A DNA stretch of 64,000 nucleotides. Origin: Acidimicrobiales bacterium. Lineage in GTDB: Bacteria > Actinomycetota > Acidimicrobiia > Acidimicrobiales > JAVJTC01. The stretch is from positions 1-64,000 of the forward strand of contig JAVJTC010000041.1 in the NCBI GenBank assembly GCA_040219085.1, in the 5' to 3' direction. A program made the position numbers and the translations under genes. Below, piece by piece: positions 17,726 through 26,012 of this stretch; the stretch's first letter is position 1; each line of letters begins with the position of its first letter. The notes beneath the pieces were generated by a model. That model saw only the letters and a list, made by a program, of their open reading frames with translations. It made no database searches and was not told where the DNA came from.

Positions 17726-18469
17726 ATGTTCAAGCGCATCTGGGGCTACCTGCGGACCCTCTTCAAGATGAAGGCCGAAGCCGCGATGGACCCCGAGGTC
17801 GAACTCGAGCAGGCCATCGCGGAGGCGAGGACCCAGGACCAGACGCTGCGCAACCAGGCCGCCAAGGTCATCGCCCACCGCGAGCGCCTCGAGTCCAAGA
17901 TCGAGGACATGGCCGACGAGGTCGCCCAGGCACGCGAGATGGCCAAGCAGGCACTTGTGAGGGCCGACAAGGCGAAGACGGCGGGCGACACCACCGAACT
18001 CGACAAGTGGACGAACGCCGCATCGAGCCTCGCCATGAAGCTGCAGGCTTCGGAGAACAACCTCGACGGCCTCAAGGAGCAGTACGAGATCGCCCTCGAC
18101 CAGGCCGAGGACGCGAAGCGTGCCGTGCAACAGAACGCAATGCGCGTCCAGGAACTCGCGGCGAAGCGGATGGAGCTGCTCGGTCAGATCCAGCAGGCGA
18201 AGATGCAGGAGACGGTGAACTCGGCCGTCCAGTCCATGTCGGCGACCCTCGAGACGGACGCCCCGAGCCTCGGGCGCGTGGAGGACAAGATCTCCCAGCG
18301 CCTCGCGGAGGCGAAGGGGAAGGCGGAGCTGCACTCGGTGACGCCCGAGGGTGCCGAGGTCGAGCTGCGTGAGGCGGTCTCGCTCGCCCGTGCCGACGAC
18401 AAGTTGGCGGAACTGCGTGCCGAGCTCGGCCTCGACAAACCCGCCGGGGAGCTCGGTAGCGCGAACTGA
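17726..18469 (+). CDS. pspA: PspA/IM30-family envelope stress protein
   Basis: 247 residues from ATG 17726 with GAGGAGCAAG upstream. It starts MFKRIWGYLRTLFK, the amphipathic helix that binds membranes, and is then almost entirely helical coiled coil with Ala/Glu/Lys/Gln heptads, as in PspA and Vipp1 (ESCRT-III fold). Length is close to the family norm. It supports the cytoplasmic membrane under stress. Partner candidates are the adjacent upstream membrane protein and perhaps the downstream metallopeptidase. Confidence 0.9.
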   Translation: MFKRIWGYLRTLFKMKAEAAMDPEVELEQAIAEARTQDQTLRNQAAKVIAHRERLESKIEDMADEVAQAREMAKQALVRADKAKTAGDTTELDKWTNAASSLAMKLQASENNLDGLKEQYEIALDQAEDAKRAVQQNAMRVQELAAKRMELLGQIQQAKMQETVNSAVQSMSATLETDAPSLGRVEDKISQRLAEAKGKAELHSVTPEGAEVELREAVSLARADDKLAELRAELGLDKPAGELGSAN

Positions 18470-18505
18470 CGGGCGCGTCCCGCCCGCGTCGCGCCACCTC
18501 AGGCC

Positions 18506-19894
18506 ATGGTCGCCGCCACCCGTCACCCTCGGAGGGTGACGTCGCGGGGGGTGGTGGCGGGTGTGGTCGTCGCGCTCCTCGCCGGCGCCTGCACGGTCAC
18601 CGTCGACGGACTCGACAGTGCCGCCGACACCGGCATGCTCGGGGTCGAGGCCGGTTCGGACGTCGACGCCGTCACGAGCGTCGTGGTGGCCGACGTCGAG
18701 GCCTACTGGACCAGGGTGCTGCCCGAGGTCTGGGGTCGTGACTTCGTTCCCGTGGCCGCGATCGCCCCGTACGACTCGGTCACCGGCCCGGTCGAATCCC
18801 TGCCCGAGTGTGGCGGCGAGAGGGTCCCCCGTGAGGAGTCGGCCAACGCCTTCTACTGCGGGGCCACCGACACGATCTACTGGGACCGCGAGGTCCTGTT
18901 CGCCGACCTGCTCGACGTGATCGGTGACCTCGCGGTCGCGACCGTCGTGGCTCACGAGTACGCCCACGCGATCCAACTCCGCACCGGGGCCTACGACGAC
19001 GTGGGCGACGACGCCGACGAGGCGATCGTCCTCGAGCTCCAGGCCGACTGTTACGCCGGGGCGTGGCTCGGGGACCTGGCCGGGCGACGCGATGCCCGCG
19101 ACGACGGTGAGTTGGACGAGGCGGCTGCGGGTCTGCTGGCTGTGCGCGACCCGGTCGGCACGGGGGCGGCTGCCGAATCGGCCCACGGCAACGCCTTCGA
19201 TCGGCTGTCGGCGCTGACCGAGGGGTTCGAGGACGGCGCAGCCGCGTGTGCCACCTACCCGGCCGTGCTCCCGCTCGTCACCGCCCGGACGTTCGCCCGC
19301 TCCGAGCTGGCGACCGGCGGCAACCTCCCCTTCAGCGACCTCGCTCCGCTACTCACCGCGGGCCTCGACGAGGCATGGGCGGCGTTCACCGGAGAAGGCG
19401 GAACCGTCGCCGGTGACGGTCGGCTCCGTCCGGAGTCACCGCCGGTGATCGAGATCGTCGACGGTCGCCTGGCCGCCCGATCCTGTGACGACGCCGATCT
19501 GGCTCCCGGGGACCTGAGGGGTCTGGCCGTGGCCTGTCCCGCGGACGGACTCGTCCTGGTCGACGACGAGGACCTCGTCGGGGCCCTGATGGCTCTGGGG
19601 GACTTCGCCGCGACCTACCCGATCGTGCACGCCTGGGGTCAGTTCTTCTTTCCGGGTGATCCCGACCCGGTCGCAGTCGGAGACTGCGTGGCGGGGGCGT
19701 GGAGCCGGGCGGTCTTCGACGGGGACCTCCCGCTCACGCTCTCGCCGGGCGACCTCGACGAGGCCGTCGCGTCGTTCTCGGTCTACGCGCCACCCGAGCC
19801 GGCATCGACGGTGCGGGTATTGGACTCGACATTCGCGCGCTTCGGCGACCTGCGGCGTGGATTCGTCTCGGGTGTCGCCGCGTGCGGCTCCTGA
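18506..19894 (+). CDS. Lipoprotein neutral zinc metallopeptidase (YpfJ-like)
   Basis: 462 residues from ATG 18506; an in-frame GTG at 18536 would give a shorter signal sequence. A lipobox LLAGAC places the lipidated Cys at about 29. The zinc motif HEYAH (HExxH) is near 150-154, with a downstream helix ELQADCYAGAW supplying a third ligand, matching COG2321-type peptidases. The C-terminal half is a repeated all-helical domain with further Cys pairs. It likely acts on the outer face of the membrane, degrading envelope proteins. It lies 36 bases after pspA and is probably co-regulated. Confidence 0.8.
   Translation: MVAATRHPRRVTSRGVVAGVVVALLAGACTVTVDGLDSAADTGMLGVEAGSDVDAVTSVVVADVEAYWTRVLPEVWGRDFVPVAAIAPYDSVTGPVESLPECGGERVPREESANAFYCGATDTIYWDREVLFADLLDVIGDLAVATVVAHEYAHAIQLRTGAYDDVGDDADEAIVLELQADCYAGAWLGDLAGRRDARDDGELDEAAAGLLAVRDPVGTGAAAESAHGNAFDRLSALTEGFEDGAAACATYPAVLPLVTARTFARSELATGGNLPFSDLAPLLTAGLDEAWAAFTGEGGTVAGDGRLRPESPPVIEIVDGRLAARSCDDADLAPGDLRGLAVACPADGLVLVDDEDLVGALMALGDFAATYPIVHAWGQFFFPGDPDPVAVGDCVAGAWSRAVFDGDLPLTLSPGDLDEAVASFSVYAPPEPASTVRVLDSTFARFGDLRRGFVSGVAACGS
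18522..18540. repeat. 19-bp palindrome in the 5' end of the metallopeptidase gene
   Basis: GTCACCCTC (18522-18530) and GAGGGTGAC (18532-18540) are perfect arms around one base, extended by outer CCGCCACC and GGTGGCGG. It lies 53 bases after pspA and over the first codons of the next gene, so it could be a pspA terminator or an operator. If the real start is GTG 18536, it straddles the initiation site. Confidence 0.7.
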
Positions 19895-19896
19895 CG

Positions 19897-19972
19897 TCAG
19901 CCCCCGGCTTCGGCTCGCACCTCACTGATCGCGTTCAGCCCCCGAGTTCGGCTCGCACTTCACTCATCGCCT
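19897..19972. repeat. 38-bp imperfect tandem duplication of a gene end
   Basis: Bases 19897-19934 and 19935-19972 are near-identical copies with about six differences. The second copy is the last 12 codons and stop of the oxidoreductase gene on the minus strand; the first copy repeats it just beyond the stop. The outer copy still reads as a peptide ending in VRAEAGG and a stop. Confidence 0.8.
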
Positions 19973-20849
19973 CGATCGTTTCGACCGCGACCTCCGAAGG
20001 GACCGACATGACCCTCACGACGATGTCGCTGAAGCCGATCTCCGCGTAGGTGGCGAAGGATTCGGCCACCTGGGCCGGCGAGCCGTACGCGGGAGCGGCC
20101 GGGTCGAAGCCGCGGTACCCGCGCTCGACGAGGTCGTCGCCGAGTTCGCGGGCACGGGCGCCGTCGGCGGTGATGATCACATCGCGTCGCAGGATCGCCC
20201 GTCCCGGTTCCCGCCCGTGTCGCTCGCAGGCCTGTGCCCACAGGGCGTACTGATCGGTTGCGGTGCGGGGCGTCAGCTCGGGCCCTGCGTACCAGGCCGC
20301 GTCGAAGCGGGCGGCCCGGTCGATCCCCGGTCTGGACGCCGCGGCGATCCACCACTCGACGCCTCCGGGCGGTGCCGGTTCGATCCGCGCCCCGCTGATC
20401 CCGAGGCGTGGGAGGTCGACGGTCCCGCCGGCGAGCAGGTCGCGCACGGCGGCGAGGTTCTCGTCGGCGACGCTGCCCCGGGTCGACTCCTGTGCGCCCA
20501 TGGCGGCGAACTGCTCCGCTCCTCCACCGATGGCCGCCTGGACGATGAACGGCTCGCCGGCGAGCGCCGCGAGGGTCCCGATCTGTTCGGCCATGAGGAC
20601 CGGGTTCCACAACGGGACGAGGAACAGGCACCCCGCCGGGCGGTCGTCGCCCCACTCGGCGAGCAGGCGACCGAGCATGGGGACGTTCTGGAGGTAGGTG
20701 ATCGGCGTTGCGTGATGATCGCCGAGCGTGAGGCTGTCGAGGCCGGCCGTCTTTGCGGCCTGCACACGGGCGATCACCGTCTTCACGGCGGAACGGGCGT
20801 CGAGCCCGGGGTGCGCGCTCGCCACAGAGATCCCCAGTCCGAGTGTCAC
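19935..20849 (-). CDS. Luciferase-like (LLM) flavin/F420-dependent oxidoreductase
   Basis: 304 residues from GTG 20849, whose first bases overlap the upstream epoxide hydrolase stop (GTGA). The TIM-barrel family pattern is clear: VTLGLGISVASAH, SLTLGDHH, and later RRDVIITADGARARELG with VERGYRGFDP. The bacterial luciferase family uses FMN or F420; the sequence resembles the F420 branch, but the cofactor is inferred. It shares an operon with an epoxide hydrolase and possibly the MaoC gene, suggesting oxidation of a lipid-like substrate. Confidence 0.8.
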   Translation of the reverse strand: MTLGLGISVASAHPGLDARSAVKTVIARVQAAKTAGLDSLTLGDHHATPITYLQNVPMLGRLLAEWGDDRPAGCLFLVPLWNPVLMAEQIGTLAALAGEPFIVQAAIGGGAEQFAAMGAQESTRGSVADENLAAVRDLLAGGTVDLPRLGISGARIEPAPPGGVEWWIAAASRPGIDRAARFDAAWYAGPELTPRTATDQYALWAQACERHGREPGRAILRRDVIITADGARARELGDDLVERGYRGFDPAAPAYGSPAQVAESFATYAEIGFSDIVVRVMSVPSEVAVETIEAMSEVRAELGG

Positions 20850-21991
20850 CAGACGATCCCCGCCCATGTGCGGACATCGTCGACGAACGCGTCGGGCTGT
20901 TCGGCCGCGGCGAAGTGCCCGCCGGAGGGCTGTGTGGTCCAGTGGACGATGTTCTCGAAATACTGCTCGGCCCAGCGCCGCGAGACGCGGAAGACCTCCT
21001 TCGGGAAGATGGTGGCGCCCATCGGCACGGTCACCGGTTCGGTCGTGAAGATCTCGTCGAAGCTCTCCCAGTAGAGGCGACCCGACGATCCGCCGGTGGC
21101 GGTCACCCAGTAGATGGTGGCGTTGTCGAGTAACTCGGTGCGGGTGAACACGGTCTCGGGGTGGCCGTCGCAGTCGGTCCATGCCCAGAACTTCTCGATG
21201 TTCCATGCGAGCTGGCCGACGGGTGAGTCGGTGAGGCCGTAAGCCAGCGTCTGTGGGCGGGTCGCCTGCTGCTTGGAATACCCGGACTCGTGGTCCTCAT
21301 AGTTCTTCATACCGGCGATGCCGCTCTGCTCGGCCTCGGTGAGGTCGTCCATCGTCGCCGGGTCCGGCAGGACCAGCGGGGCGAGGAGGTGGATCCCCGC
21401 GCAGTGGTCCGGGTCCACCTGGGCGAGGCGCGTGGTCACGATCGTCCCCCAGTCGCCGCCCTGGGCCAGGTAGCGCGGGTATCCGAGCCGGTCCATCAGC
21501 GTGGCCCACGCACGCGCGATGCGGTCCTTGCCCCAGCCGGTCTCGCGGGGGCGATCCGAGAAGCCGTAGCCGGGCAGCGACGGGATGACGAGATGAAAGG
21601 CGTCGCCGGGGTCGCCTCCGTCGAGGGTCGGGTCGACGAGGCGGTCGATCACCTTCTGGAAGTCGGCGAAGGACCCGGGCCAGCCGTGCGACATGATCAT
21701 CGGGCGGGCCTCGCGATGCGGCGAGGTGACGTGCAGGAAGTGGATCCCGATGCCGTCGACCGTGGTGCGGAACTGGGGCCAGCCGTTGAAGAGCCGCTCG
21801 CGCTCGCGCCAGTCGTAGTCGTGGAGCCAGGTGTCGCACAGGTCGCGCACGTAGGCCAGGGGGATTCCCTGCCCCCAGCCGATGTCGTCGATCTCGTCGG
21901 GCCAGCGTGTCCTGACGAGTCGTTCGGTGAGGTCGTCGAGAACCTCGTCGGCAATGGAGATCTCGTAGGGATGGACGGCGTCGTCACTCAT
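20846..21991 (-). CDS. Epoxide hydrolase (EHN-type alpha/beta hydrolase)
   Basis: 381 residues from ATG 21991. The N-terminal EHN region (YEISIADEVLDDLTERLVRTRWP) is diagnostic, followed by MSHGWPGSF (oxyanion hole), GGDWGTIVT with the nucleophilic Asp, and a C-terminal SGGHFAA His. It opens epoxides by water attack through an Asp ester. Four-base coupling to the LLM oxidoreductase suggests one pathway that forms and removes an epoxide or handles a xenobiotic. Confidence 0.87.
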   Translation of the reverse strand: MSDDAVHPYEISIADEVLDDLTERLVRTRWPDEIDDIGWGQGIPLAYVRDLCDTWLHDYDWRERERLFNGWPQFRTTVDGIGIHFLHVTSPHREARPMIMSHGWPGSFADFQKVIDRLVDPTLDGGDPGDAFHLVIPSLPGYGFSDRPRETGWGKDRIARAWATLMDRLGYPRYLAQGGDWGTIVTTRLAQVDPDHCAGIHLLAPLVLPDPATMDDLTEAEQSGIAGMKNYEDHESGYSKQQATRPQTLAYGLTDSPVGQLAWNIEKFWAWTDCDGHPETVFTRTELLDNATIYWVTATGGSSGRLYWESFDEIFTTEPVTVPMGATIFPKEVFRVSRRWAEQYFENIVHWTTQPSGGHFAAAEQPDAFVDDVRTWAGIVW

Positions 21992-22055
21992 CGCGCCATG
22001 GTGGCACGTCGTCGGCGTGCGAGACCGACGGTGTGGGCGTCGGCTGTCGCCGTGG

Positions 22056-22919
22056 TCAGCCGAAGGTGAAGTACCCGCCGTCGACCACGACGGTGTCGCC
22101 GACCGCCGTGGCGAACCAGGCCTGACCACCGTCACGCCAGATGCTCACGTCGAGCGTGTCGCCGGGCATGACGGGTGCGGAGAATCGGGCCGCCATCGTC
22201 CTGAAGGCGTCGGGGTCCGAGTCGCACAGCGTGTGCAGCAGTGCCCGGCCGGTGAAGCCGTAGGAGCACAGGCCGTGCAGGATCGGCCGGTCGAATCCGG
22301 CCAGCGCTGCAAACGCGGGATCCGCGTGCAGCGGGTTGCGGTCGCCGCTGAGACGGTAGATCAGGGCCTGGTCGGTCCGAGTCGCATAGGTCACGACATG
22401 GTCCGGGTCCCGCTCCGGGCGCGGCGGAGGACCTTCTTTCGCCGGGCCGCGCTCGCCGCCCCAGCCACCCTCACCGCGGATGAACATCGAGCTCTCGAGG
22501 CTGAACGCCGGGGAGCCGTCCGCTGCGTCGACGGCCTCACTGGCCAGCACGACGAGAGCCGCCTTGCCCTTGTCGTAGATCCCGGTGACCGTGGCCGTGA
22601 TCTCGAAGTCGCCCGCGGTCGGCAACGGCTTGTGCAGAGTCAGAGACTGCTCGCCGTGCACGAGCAGCGCCCAGTTGAAGTCCCCGATGTCGCCGATCGG
22701 GTTGGGTCCACCGACACCGGGCCCCTTCGTGACGCACATCGTCGGCAGCGCCCGCTGGGTCACGCCGTCGGAGTTCTCGGTGGTGAACTCGAGCTCTGAG
22801 CCGGTCGGGTCACTCGCTCCCGCTCCGACCCCGAGCGCGTAGAGGATGCAGTCGGTGGAGTTCCAGCTGACGGGTGTCGCCGGGGTCGCCGCGCCGACGG
22901 CGTCGGGGTTGATGGCCAT
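22056..22919 (-). CDS. MaoC-like enoyl-CoA hydratase 2
   Basis: 287 residues from ATG 22919 (MAINPDAVGAATPATP), preceded by AGGAGCC. It has a double hot-dog layout; the C-terminal half carries YRLSGDRNPLHADPAFA and FDRPILHGLCSYGF, the R-specific hydratase 2 motif with catalytic Asp and His. It hydrates 2-enoyl-CoA to the (R)-3-hydroxyacyl-CoA in fatty acid or sterol side-chain breakdown. It is separated by 64 bases from the epoxide hydrolase and is divergent from lacI. Confidence 0.85.
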   Translation of the reverse strand: MAINPDAVGAATPATPVSWNSTDCILYALGVGAGASDPTGSELEFTTENSDGVTQRALPTMCVTKGPGVGGPNPIGDIGDFNWALLVHGEQSLTLHKPLPTAGDFEITATVTGIYDKGKAALVVLASEAVDAADGSPAFSLESSMFIRGEGGWGGERGPAKEGPPPRPERDPDHVVTYATRTDQALIYRLSGDRNPLHADPAFAALAGFDRPILHGLCSYGFTGRALLHTLCDSDPDAFRTMAARFSAPVMPGDTLDVSIWRDGGQAWFATAVGDTVVVDGGYFTFG

Positions 22920-23064
22920 GGGAGGCTCCTCAGGTCGCGATGTCACGATGCGGCGCGCACCGTAGTCCCAGCCGGCGCCTGCCGGAAATCCCGCCGTCAT
23001 CCGTAGGGTGTGGCAGCGCGCCAGAGCCCCTTGGGCCGCATTTTCGCCGGCGCCGGCAGTTGGC

Positions 23065-23094
23065 TACAGTCGACGGCGTTGTAAGCGCTTTCAA
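23065..23094 (+). promoter_or_regulatory. -10 box and LacI-type operator before the regulator gene
   Basis: TACAGT (23065-23070) is a plausible -10 with a weak TTTCGC -35 17 bases upstream. The palindrome TTGTAAGCGCTTTCAA (23079-23094) lies just after the predicted start. Its core TGTAAGCGCTTTCA fits LacI-family operators (central CG inside AAGCGCTT), so autorepression is likely. Confidence 0.75.
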
Positions 23095-23117
23095 CGCGGA
23101 GAGCGATAGGGGACGGG

Positions 23118-24239
23118 TTGCAGTCAGGTGAAGAACGCGCCGAAGCGGGCGCCGAGCCGGCCGACGCCGGGGAGCACGCCGCAACGGGTGGCGGTGGCCC
23201 AGCCGGTGTCCCCGGCACCCGGCGTGCCCGGATCGACGACGTCGCCCGGCTCGCCGGCGTGTCCGTCGCGACGGTCTCCAGGGCGCTACGGGACCTCCCC
23301 AACGTCGCCGCCGGAACACGCCACCGCGTGCACGAGGCGGCGTCCGCCCTCGGGTACAAGGCCGATCCCAACGCCTCGCGCCTCGCCTCGGGTCGGACCC
23401 GCACGGTCGGTCTGGTCGCCCCGCTGTTCGACCGGTGGTACGCGAGCACCCTCGTCGCAGGCATCGAGCGGGTGCTGTCCGCGGCGGACTACGACCTGTT
23501 GATCCTGTCGGTCGAAGACCCGTCGTGCCGGCACGACTTCTTCGAGCGGTCGGATGCGTTCCAGTCCCGTGTCGACGGGCTCGTCCTGGTCGACTTCTTC
23601 GTCGAGCCCGGATACCGACGGATGCTCGAGCGTCTCCGTGTGCCGGTGGTGACGATCGGGGAGCGCATCGATCCCCACCCGGGGCTCTCGGTGGACAACC
23701 ACCTCGGTGCGCGCCTCGCCGCCGAGCACCTGATCCAGCTCGGACACACCCGGATCGGGGTGATCTCGGGCCACGTGGTGGCGGGGCACGAGTCACCGGT
23801 CCCCGGAGCACGGATGGCGGGTTTCCGCGAGGCGATGGGCGCCGCGGGGCTGGCGTTCTCCGACGAGCTCGTGGCCGACGGCGAGTTCACCATGCAGGGC
23901 GGGGAGCTCGCCATGGCGTCACTGCTCGCGATGGGCGACCCGCCCACCGCCGTGTTCTGTTTCTCCGACGAAATGGCCGCCGGGGCGCTCGAGGCTGCGC
24001 GGTCGCTCGGTGTCGCAGTGCCGGGGGACGTGTCGATCGTCGGCTTCGACGACCACGACTTCGCCGCCGCGGTCGGTCTCACGACCGTGCGTCAACAGGT
24101 CCGGATTCTCGGGGAGCGCGGCGCGGGTCGTCTGCTCGCGGAGATGGCCGAACCCGGTGCGGGGGGACCTCACGAGGTGTGCGACGTGGAGCTCGTCGTG
24201 CGCCGCACGAGCGGAGCTGTGCCGGTGCGCGTGAGGTGA
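23118..24239 (+). CDS. LacI-family transcriptional regulator of the sulfosugar-like cluster
   Basis: 373 residues from TTG 23118. A 37-residue variable N-terminus precedes the LacI helix-turn-helix IDDVARLAGVSVATVSRALRD (about 38-58), then the hinge helix ending in NASRLASGRT, and a periplasmic-binding-protein-like effector domain (VGLVAPLF, VDGLVLVD, CFSDEMAAGALEAARSLG, DVSIVGFDDHDFA). It probably represses its own gene, the ABC importer operon and the ATPase gene through three near-identical palindromes, and is released by a sugar or sugar derivative. The start is uncertain because of the variable leader. Confidence 0.87.
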   Translation: MQSGEERAEAGAEPADAGEHAATGGGGPAGVPGTRRARIDDVARLAGVSVATVSRALRDLPNVAAGTRHRVHEAASALGYKADPNASRLASGRTRTVGLVAPLFDRWYASTLVAGIERVLSAADYDLLILSVEDPSCRHDFFERSDAFQSRVDGLVLVDFFVEPGYRRMLERLRVPVVTIGERIDPHPGLSVDNHLGARLAAEHLIQLGHTRIGVISGHVVAGHESPVPGARMAGFREAMGAAGLAFSDELVADGEFTMQGGELAMASLLAMGDPPTAVFCFSDEMAAGALEAARSLGVAVPGDVSIVGFDDHDFAAAVGLTTVRQQVRILGERGAGRLLAEMAEPGAGGPHEVCDVELVVRRTSGAVPVRVR

Positions 24240-24279
24240 CGACCGGCGCGGACCGTCGGGCCGTGGGTGCCCGCACGCG

Positions 24280-24321
24280 TTGATCGAACCGTGTGGCTGG
24301 GTTATGGTGCAAGCGCTTACA
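24280..24321 (+). promoter_or_regulatory. Promoter with overlapping LacI operator before the ABC importer
   Basis: TTGATC (24280-24285), 17 bases and TATGGT (24303-24308) form a good sigma-70-type promoter. The palindrome TGCAAGCGCTTACA (24308-24321) begins in the -10 box and covers the start site, a layout for repression. The ATG of the binding protein follows at 24418. Confidence 0.8.
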
Positions 24322-24417
24322 GTCCTGACGAACAGCCGGGGCGACAAGGTTGTCGACCAACCGTGTCATGGGGAACGGCGGGCGGCATCAACAGTCACAA
24401 GAGGGGAAGTTCACCGC

Positions 24418-25812
24418 ATGAAGCGATCAGCTCTTTGGAAACTCATCGCCGTATTTCTCGCGCTGGCGCTCGTCGCCGCCGCCTGCGGCGATGACGATGA
24501 CGACACCGCATCGGGCGACGACGGCACTGCCGCCGATGACGGCGGAGACGAGGAACCGGCGCCGGCGGTCCCCGCGACCCCGATCGACCAGCGGTTCGTC
24601 GACATGGACTTCTCGGGTCTCACGCTCAACGTGCTGACGCCGGAGACCGCGTCCGAGGCCAGTGGCTTCTTCCAGGGCCTCCTGCCCTTCATCGAAGCCA
24701 CCGGTGTCGGCATCAACCTGAACTCGACGCGCGATGCCACGACCGTGTTGAACCTCGCACTCGAGGGTGGCGATCCGCCTGACATCGTGGCGATCCCCCA
24801 GCCGGGCCGTCTCATCGAGTTCTGCACCAACGGCGACGCCATCGCGATTCCCGACGACGTGCTCGCACGTCTCCAGCCGCAGTTCACCGACGCTTGGTGG
24901 GCACTGGGCGCCTCCGAGGACGGGTCCACCTTCTGTGGCATTCCCGAGAAGGCCGACACGAAGAGCCTCGTCTGGTACAACACCGCACTGTTCGCCGACA
25001 ACGGCTGGGAGGTCCCGACGACCTGGGCCGAGATGGAGACCCTCATCGAGGACGTCACGGCCGAGGGGATCGCTCCCTTCTGCATCGGCATCGAGTCCTC
25101 CGACGCCACCGGCTGGCCCTTCACCGACTGGATGGAGGACTTCATGTTGCGCCTCCACGGACCCGAGGTCTACGACCAGTGGGTCAGCCACGAGATCCCG
25201 TTCAACGACCCCAGGGTGCTCGAGGTTGCCGAGTTCATCGGCGACATCTGGTTCACCGAGGGCAACGTCTTCGGCGGCCGGGCCAACATCGCCACCACGA
25301 ACTTCCGTGATGTCGCCGTGCCGCACATCAACGGCGAATGCGCGATGCACCGCCAGGCGAGCTTCGCCGGGGCGTTCTACACCGAGAACGGTGCGACGAT
25401 CGGCCCCGACGGCGATGTCAGCGTCTTCTACCTGCCGCCGGTCGGTGACGAGTACGGGACCCCGGTGCTGTCCGCGGGCGTGCTGTTCGCCGCATTCAAC
25501 GACAAGCCCGAGACGGTCGCGATGCTCGAGTTCCTGGGAACGACGACGCACCAGGAGGCCAGGTTCATCGCGCAGGGCGGTGGTTACTTCTCGCCGAACC
25601 TCGAGTTCAACAACGCCTTGTTGGCTCCCATCGAGATTGAGATCCTCGACATCTTGTTCGGTGGAAGCGCGGTCCGCTTCGACGGCTCGGACAACATGCC
25701 CGGTGAGGTCGGGTCAGGTTCGTTCTGGCGTGAGGGCACCGACTACGTGTCCGGTGTGATCACCGCCCAGGAGTTCGTCGACAACGTCGAGGACTCCTGG
25801 CCGAGCCAGTAG
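24418..25812 (+). CDS. Sugar ABC transporter substrate-binding lipoprotein
   Basis: 464 residues from ATG 24418 with GAGGGGAAG upstream. The lipobox VAAACG gives a lipidated Cys near 23, then a very acidic Asp-rich linker. The body shows the extracellular solute-binding family 1 pattern: PPDIVAIPQPGRLIEFC, KSLVWYNTALFADNG, PTTWAEMETLIEDV and SFWREGTDYVSG. It delivers a carbohydrate to the two permeases downstream. Ligand is not readable from sequence; an alpha-glucoside-type or sulfoquinovose glycoside is suggested by context. Confidence 0.87.
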   Translation: MKRSALWKLIAVFLALALVAAACGDDDDDTASGDDGTAADDGGDEEPAPAVPATPIDQRFVDMDFSGLTLNVLTPETASEASGFFQGLLPFIEATGVGINLNSTRDATTVLNLALEGGDPPDIVAIPQPGRLIEFCTNGDAIAIPDDVLARLQPQFTDAWWALGASEDGSTFCGIPEKADTKSLVWYNTALFADNGWEVPTTWAEMETLIEDVTAEGIAPFCIGIESSDATGWPFTDWMEDFMLRLHGPEVYDQWVSHEIPFNDPRVLEVAEFIGDIWFTEGNVFGGRANIATTNFRDVAVPHINGECAMHRQASFAGAFYTENGATIGPDGDVSVFYLPPVGDEYGTPVLSAGVLFAAFNDKPETVAMLEFLGTTTHQEARFIAQGGGYFSPNLEFNNALLAPIEIEILDILFGGSAVRFDGSDNMPGEVGSGSFWREGTDYVSGVITAQEFVDNVEDSWPSQ

Positions 25813-25828
25813 GCCCGCAGCGTTGTAT

Positions 25829-25865
25829 CTCAGGGTGGGCCGGGCAGCGCCCGGCCCACCCTGAG
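25829..25865 (+). terminator. 17-bp perfect hairpin between binding-protein and permease genes
   Basis: The arms CTCAGGGTGGGCCGGGC (25829-25845) and GCCCGGCCCACCCTGAG (25849-25865) with a 3-base loop start 17 bases after the binding-protein stop. There is no T-tract. As in other importer operons, such a hairpin can protect the upstream mRNA and reduce read-through so that binding protein exceeds permease. Confidence 0.85.
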
Positions 25866-26012
25866 TAGTCTCATGAGGTTCCCGCCGGCGCGGATCGCTG
25901 CGGTGGGAACCTGAAGCATCACATCGATTCTCGGAGTACCGGGGGGTGCCGAGGTGGGGATGATCAGTAGTTCGCTCCGTTGTGACGACGGCCCGAGCGG
26001 GGGGACGCACCG

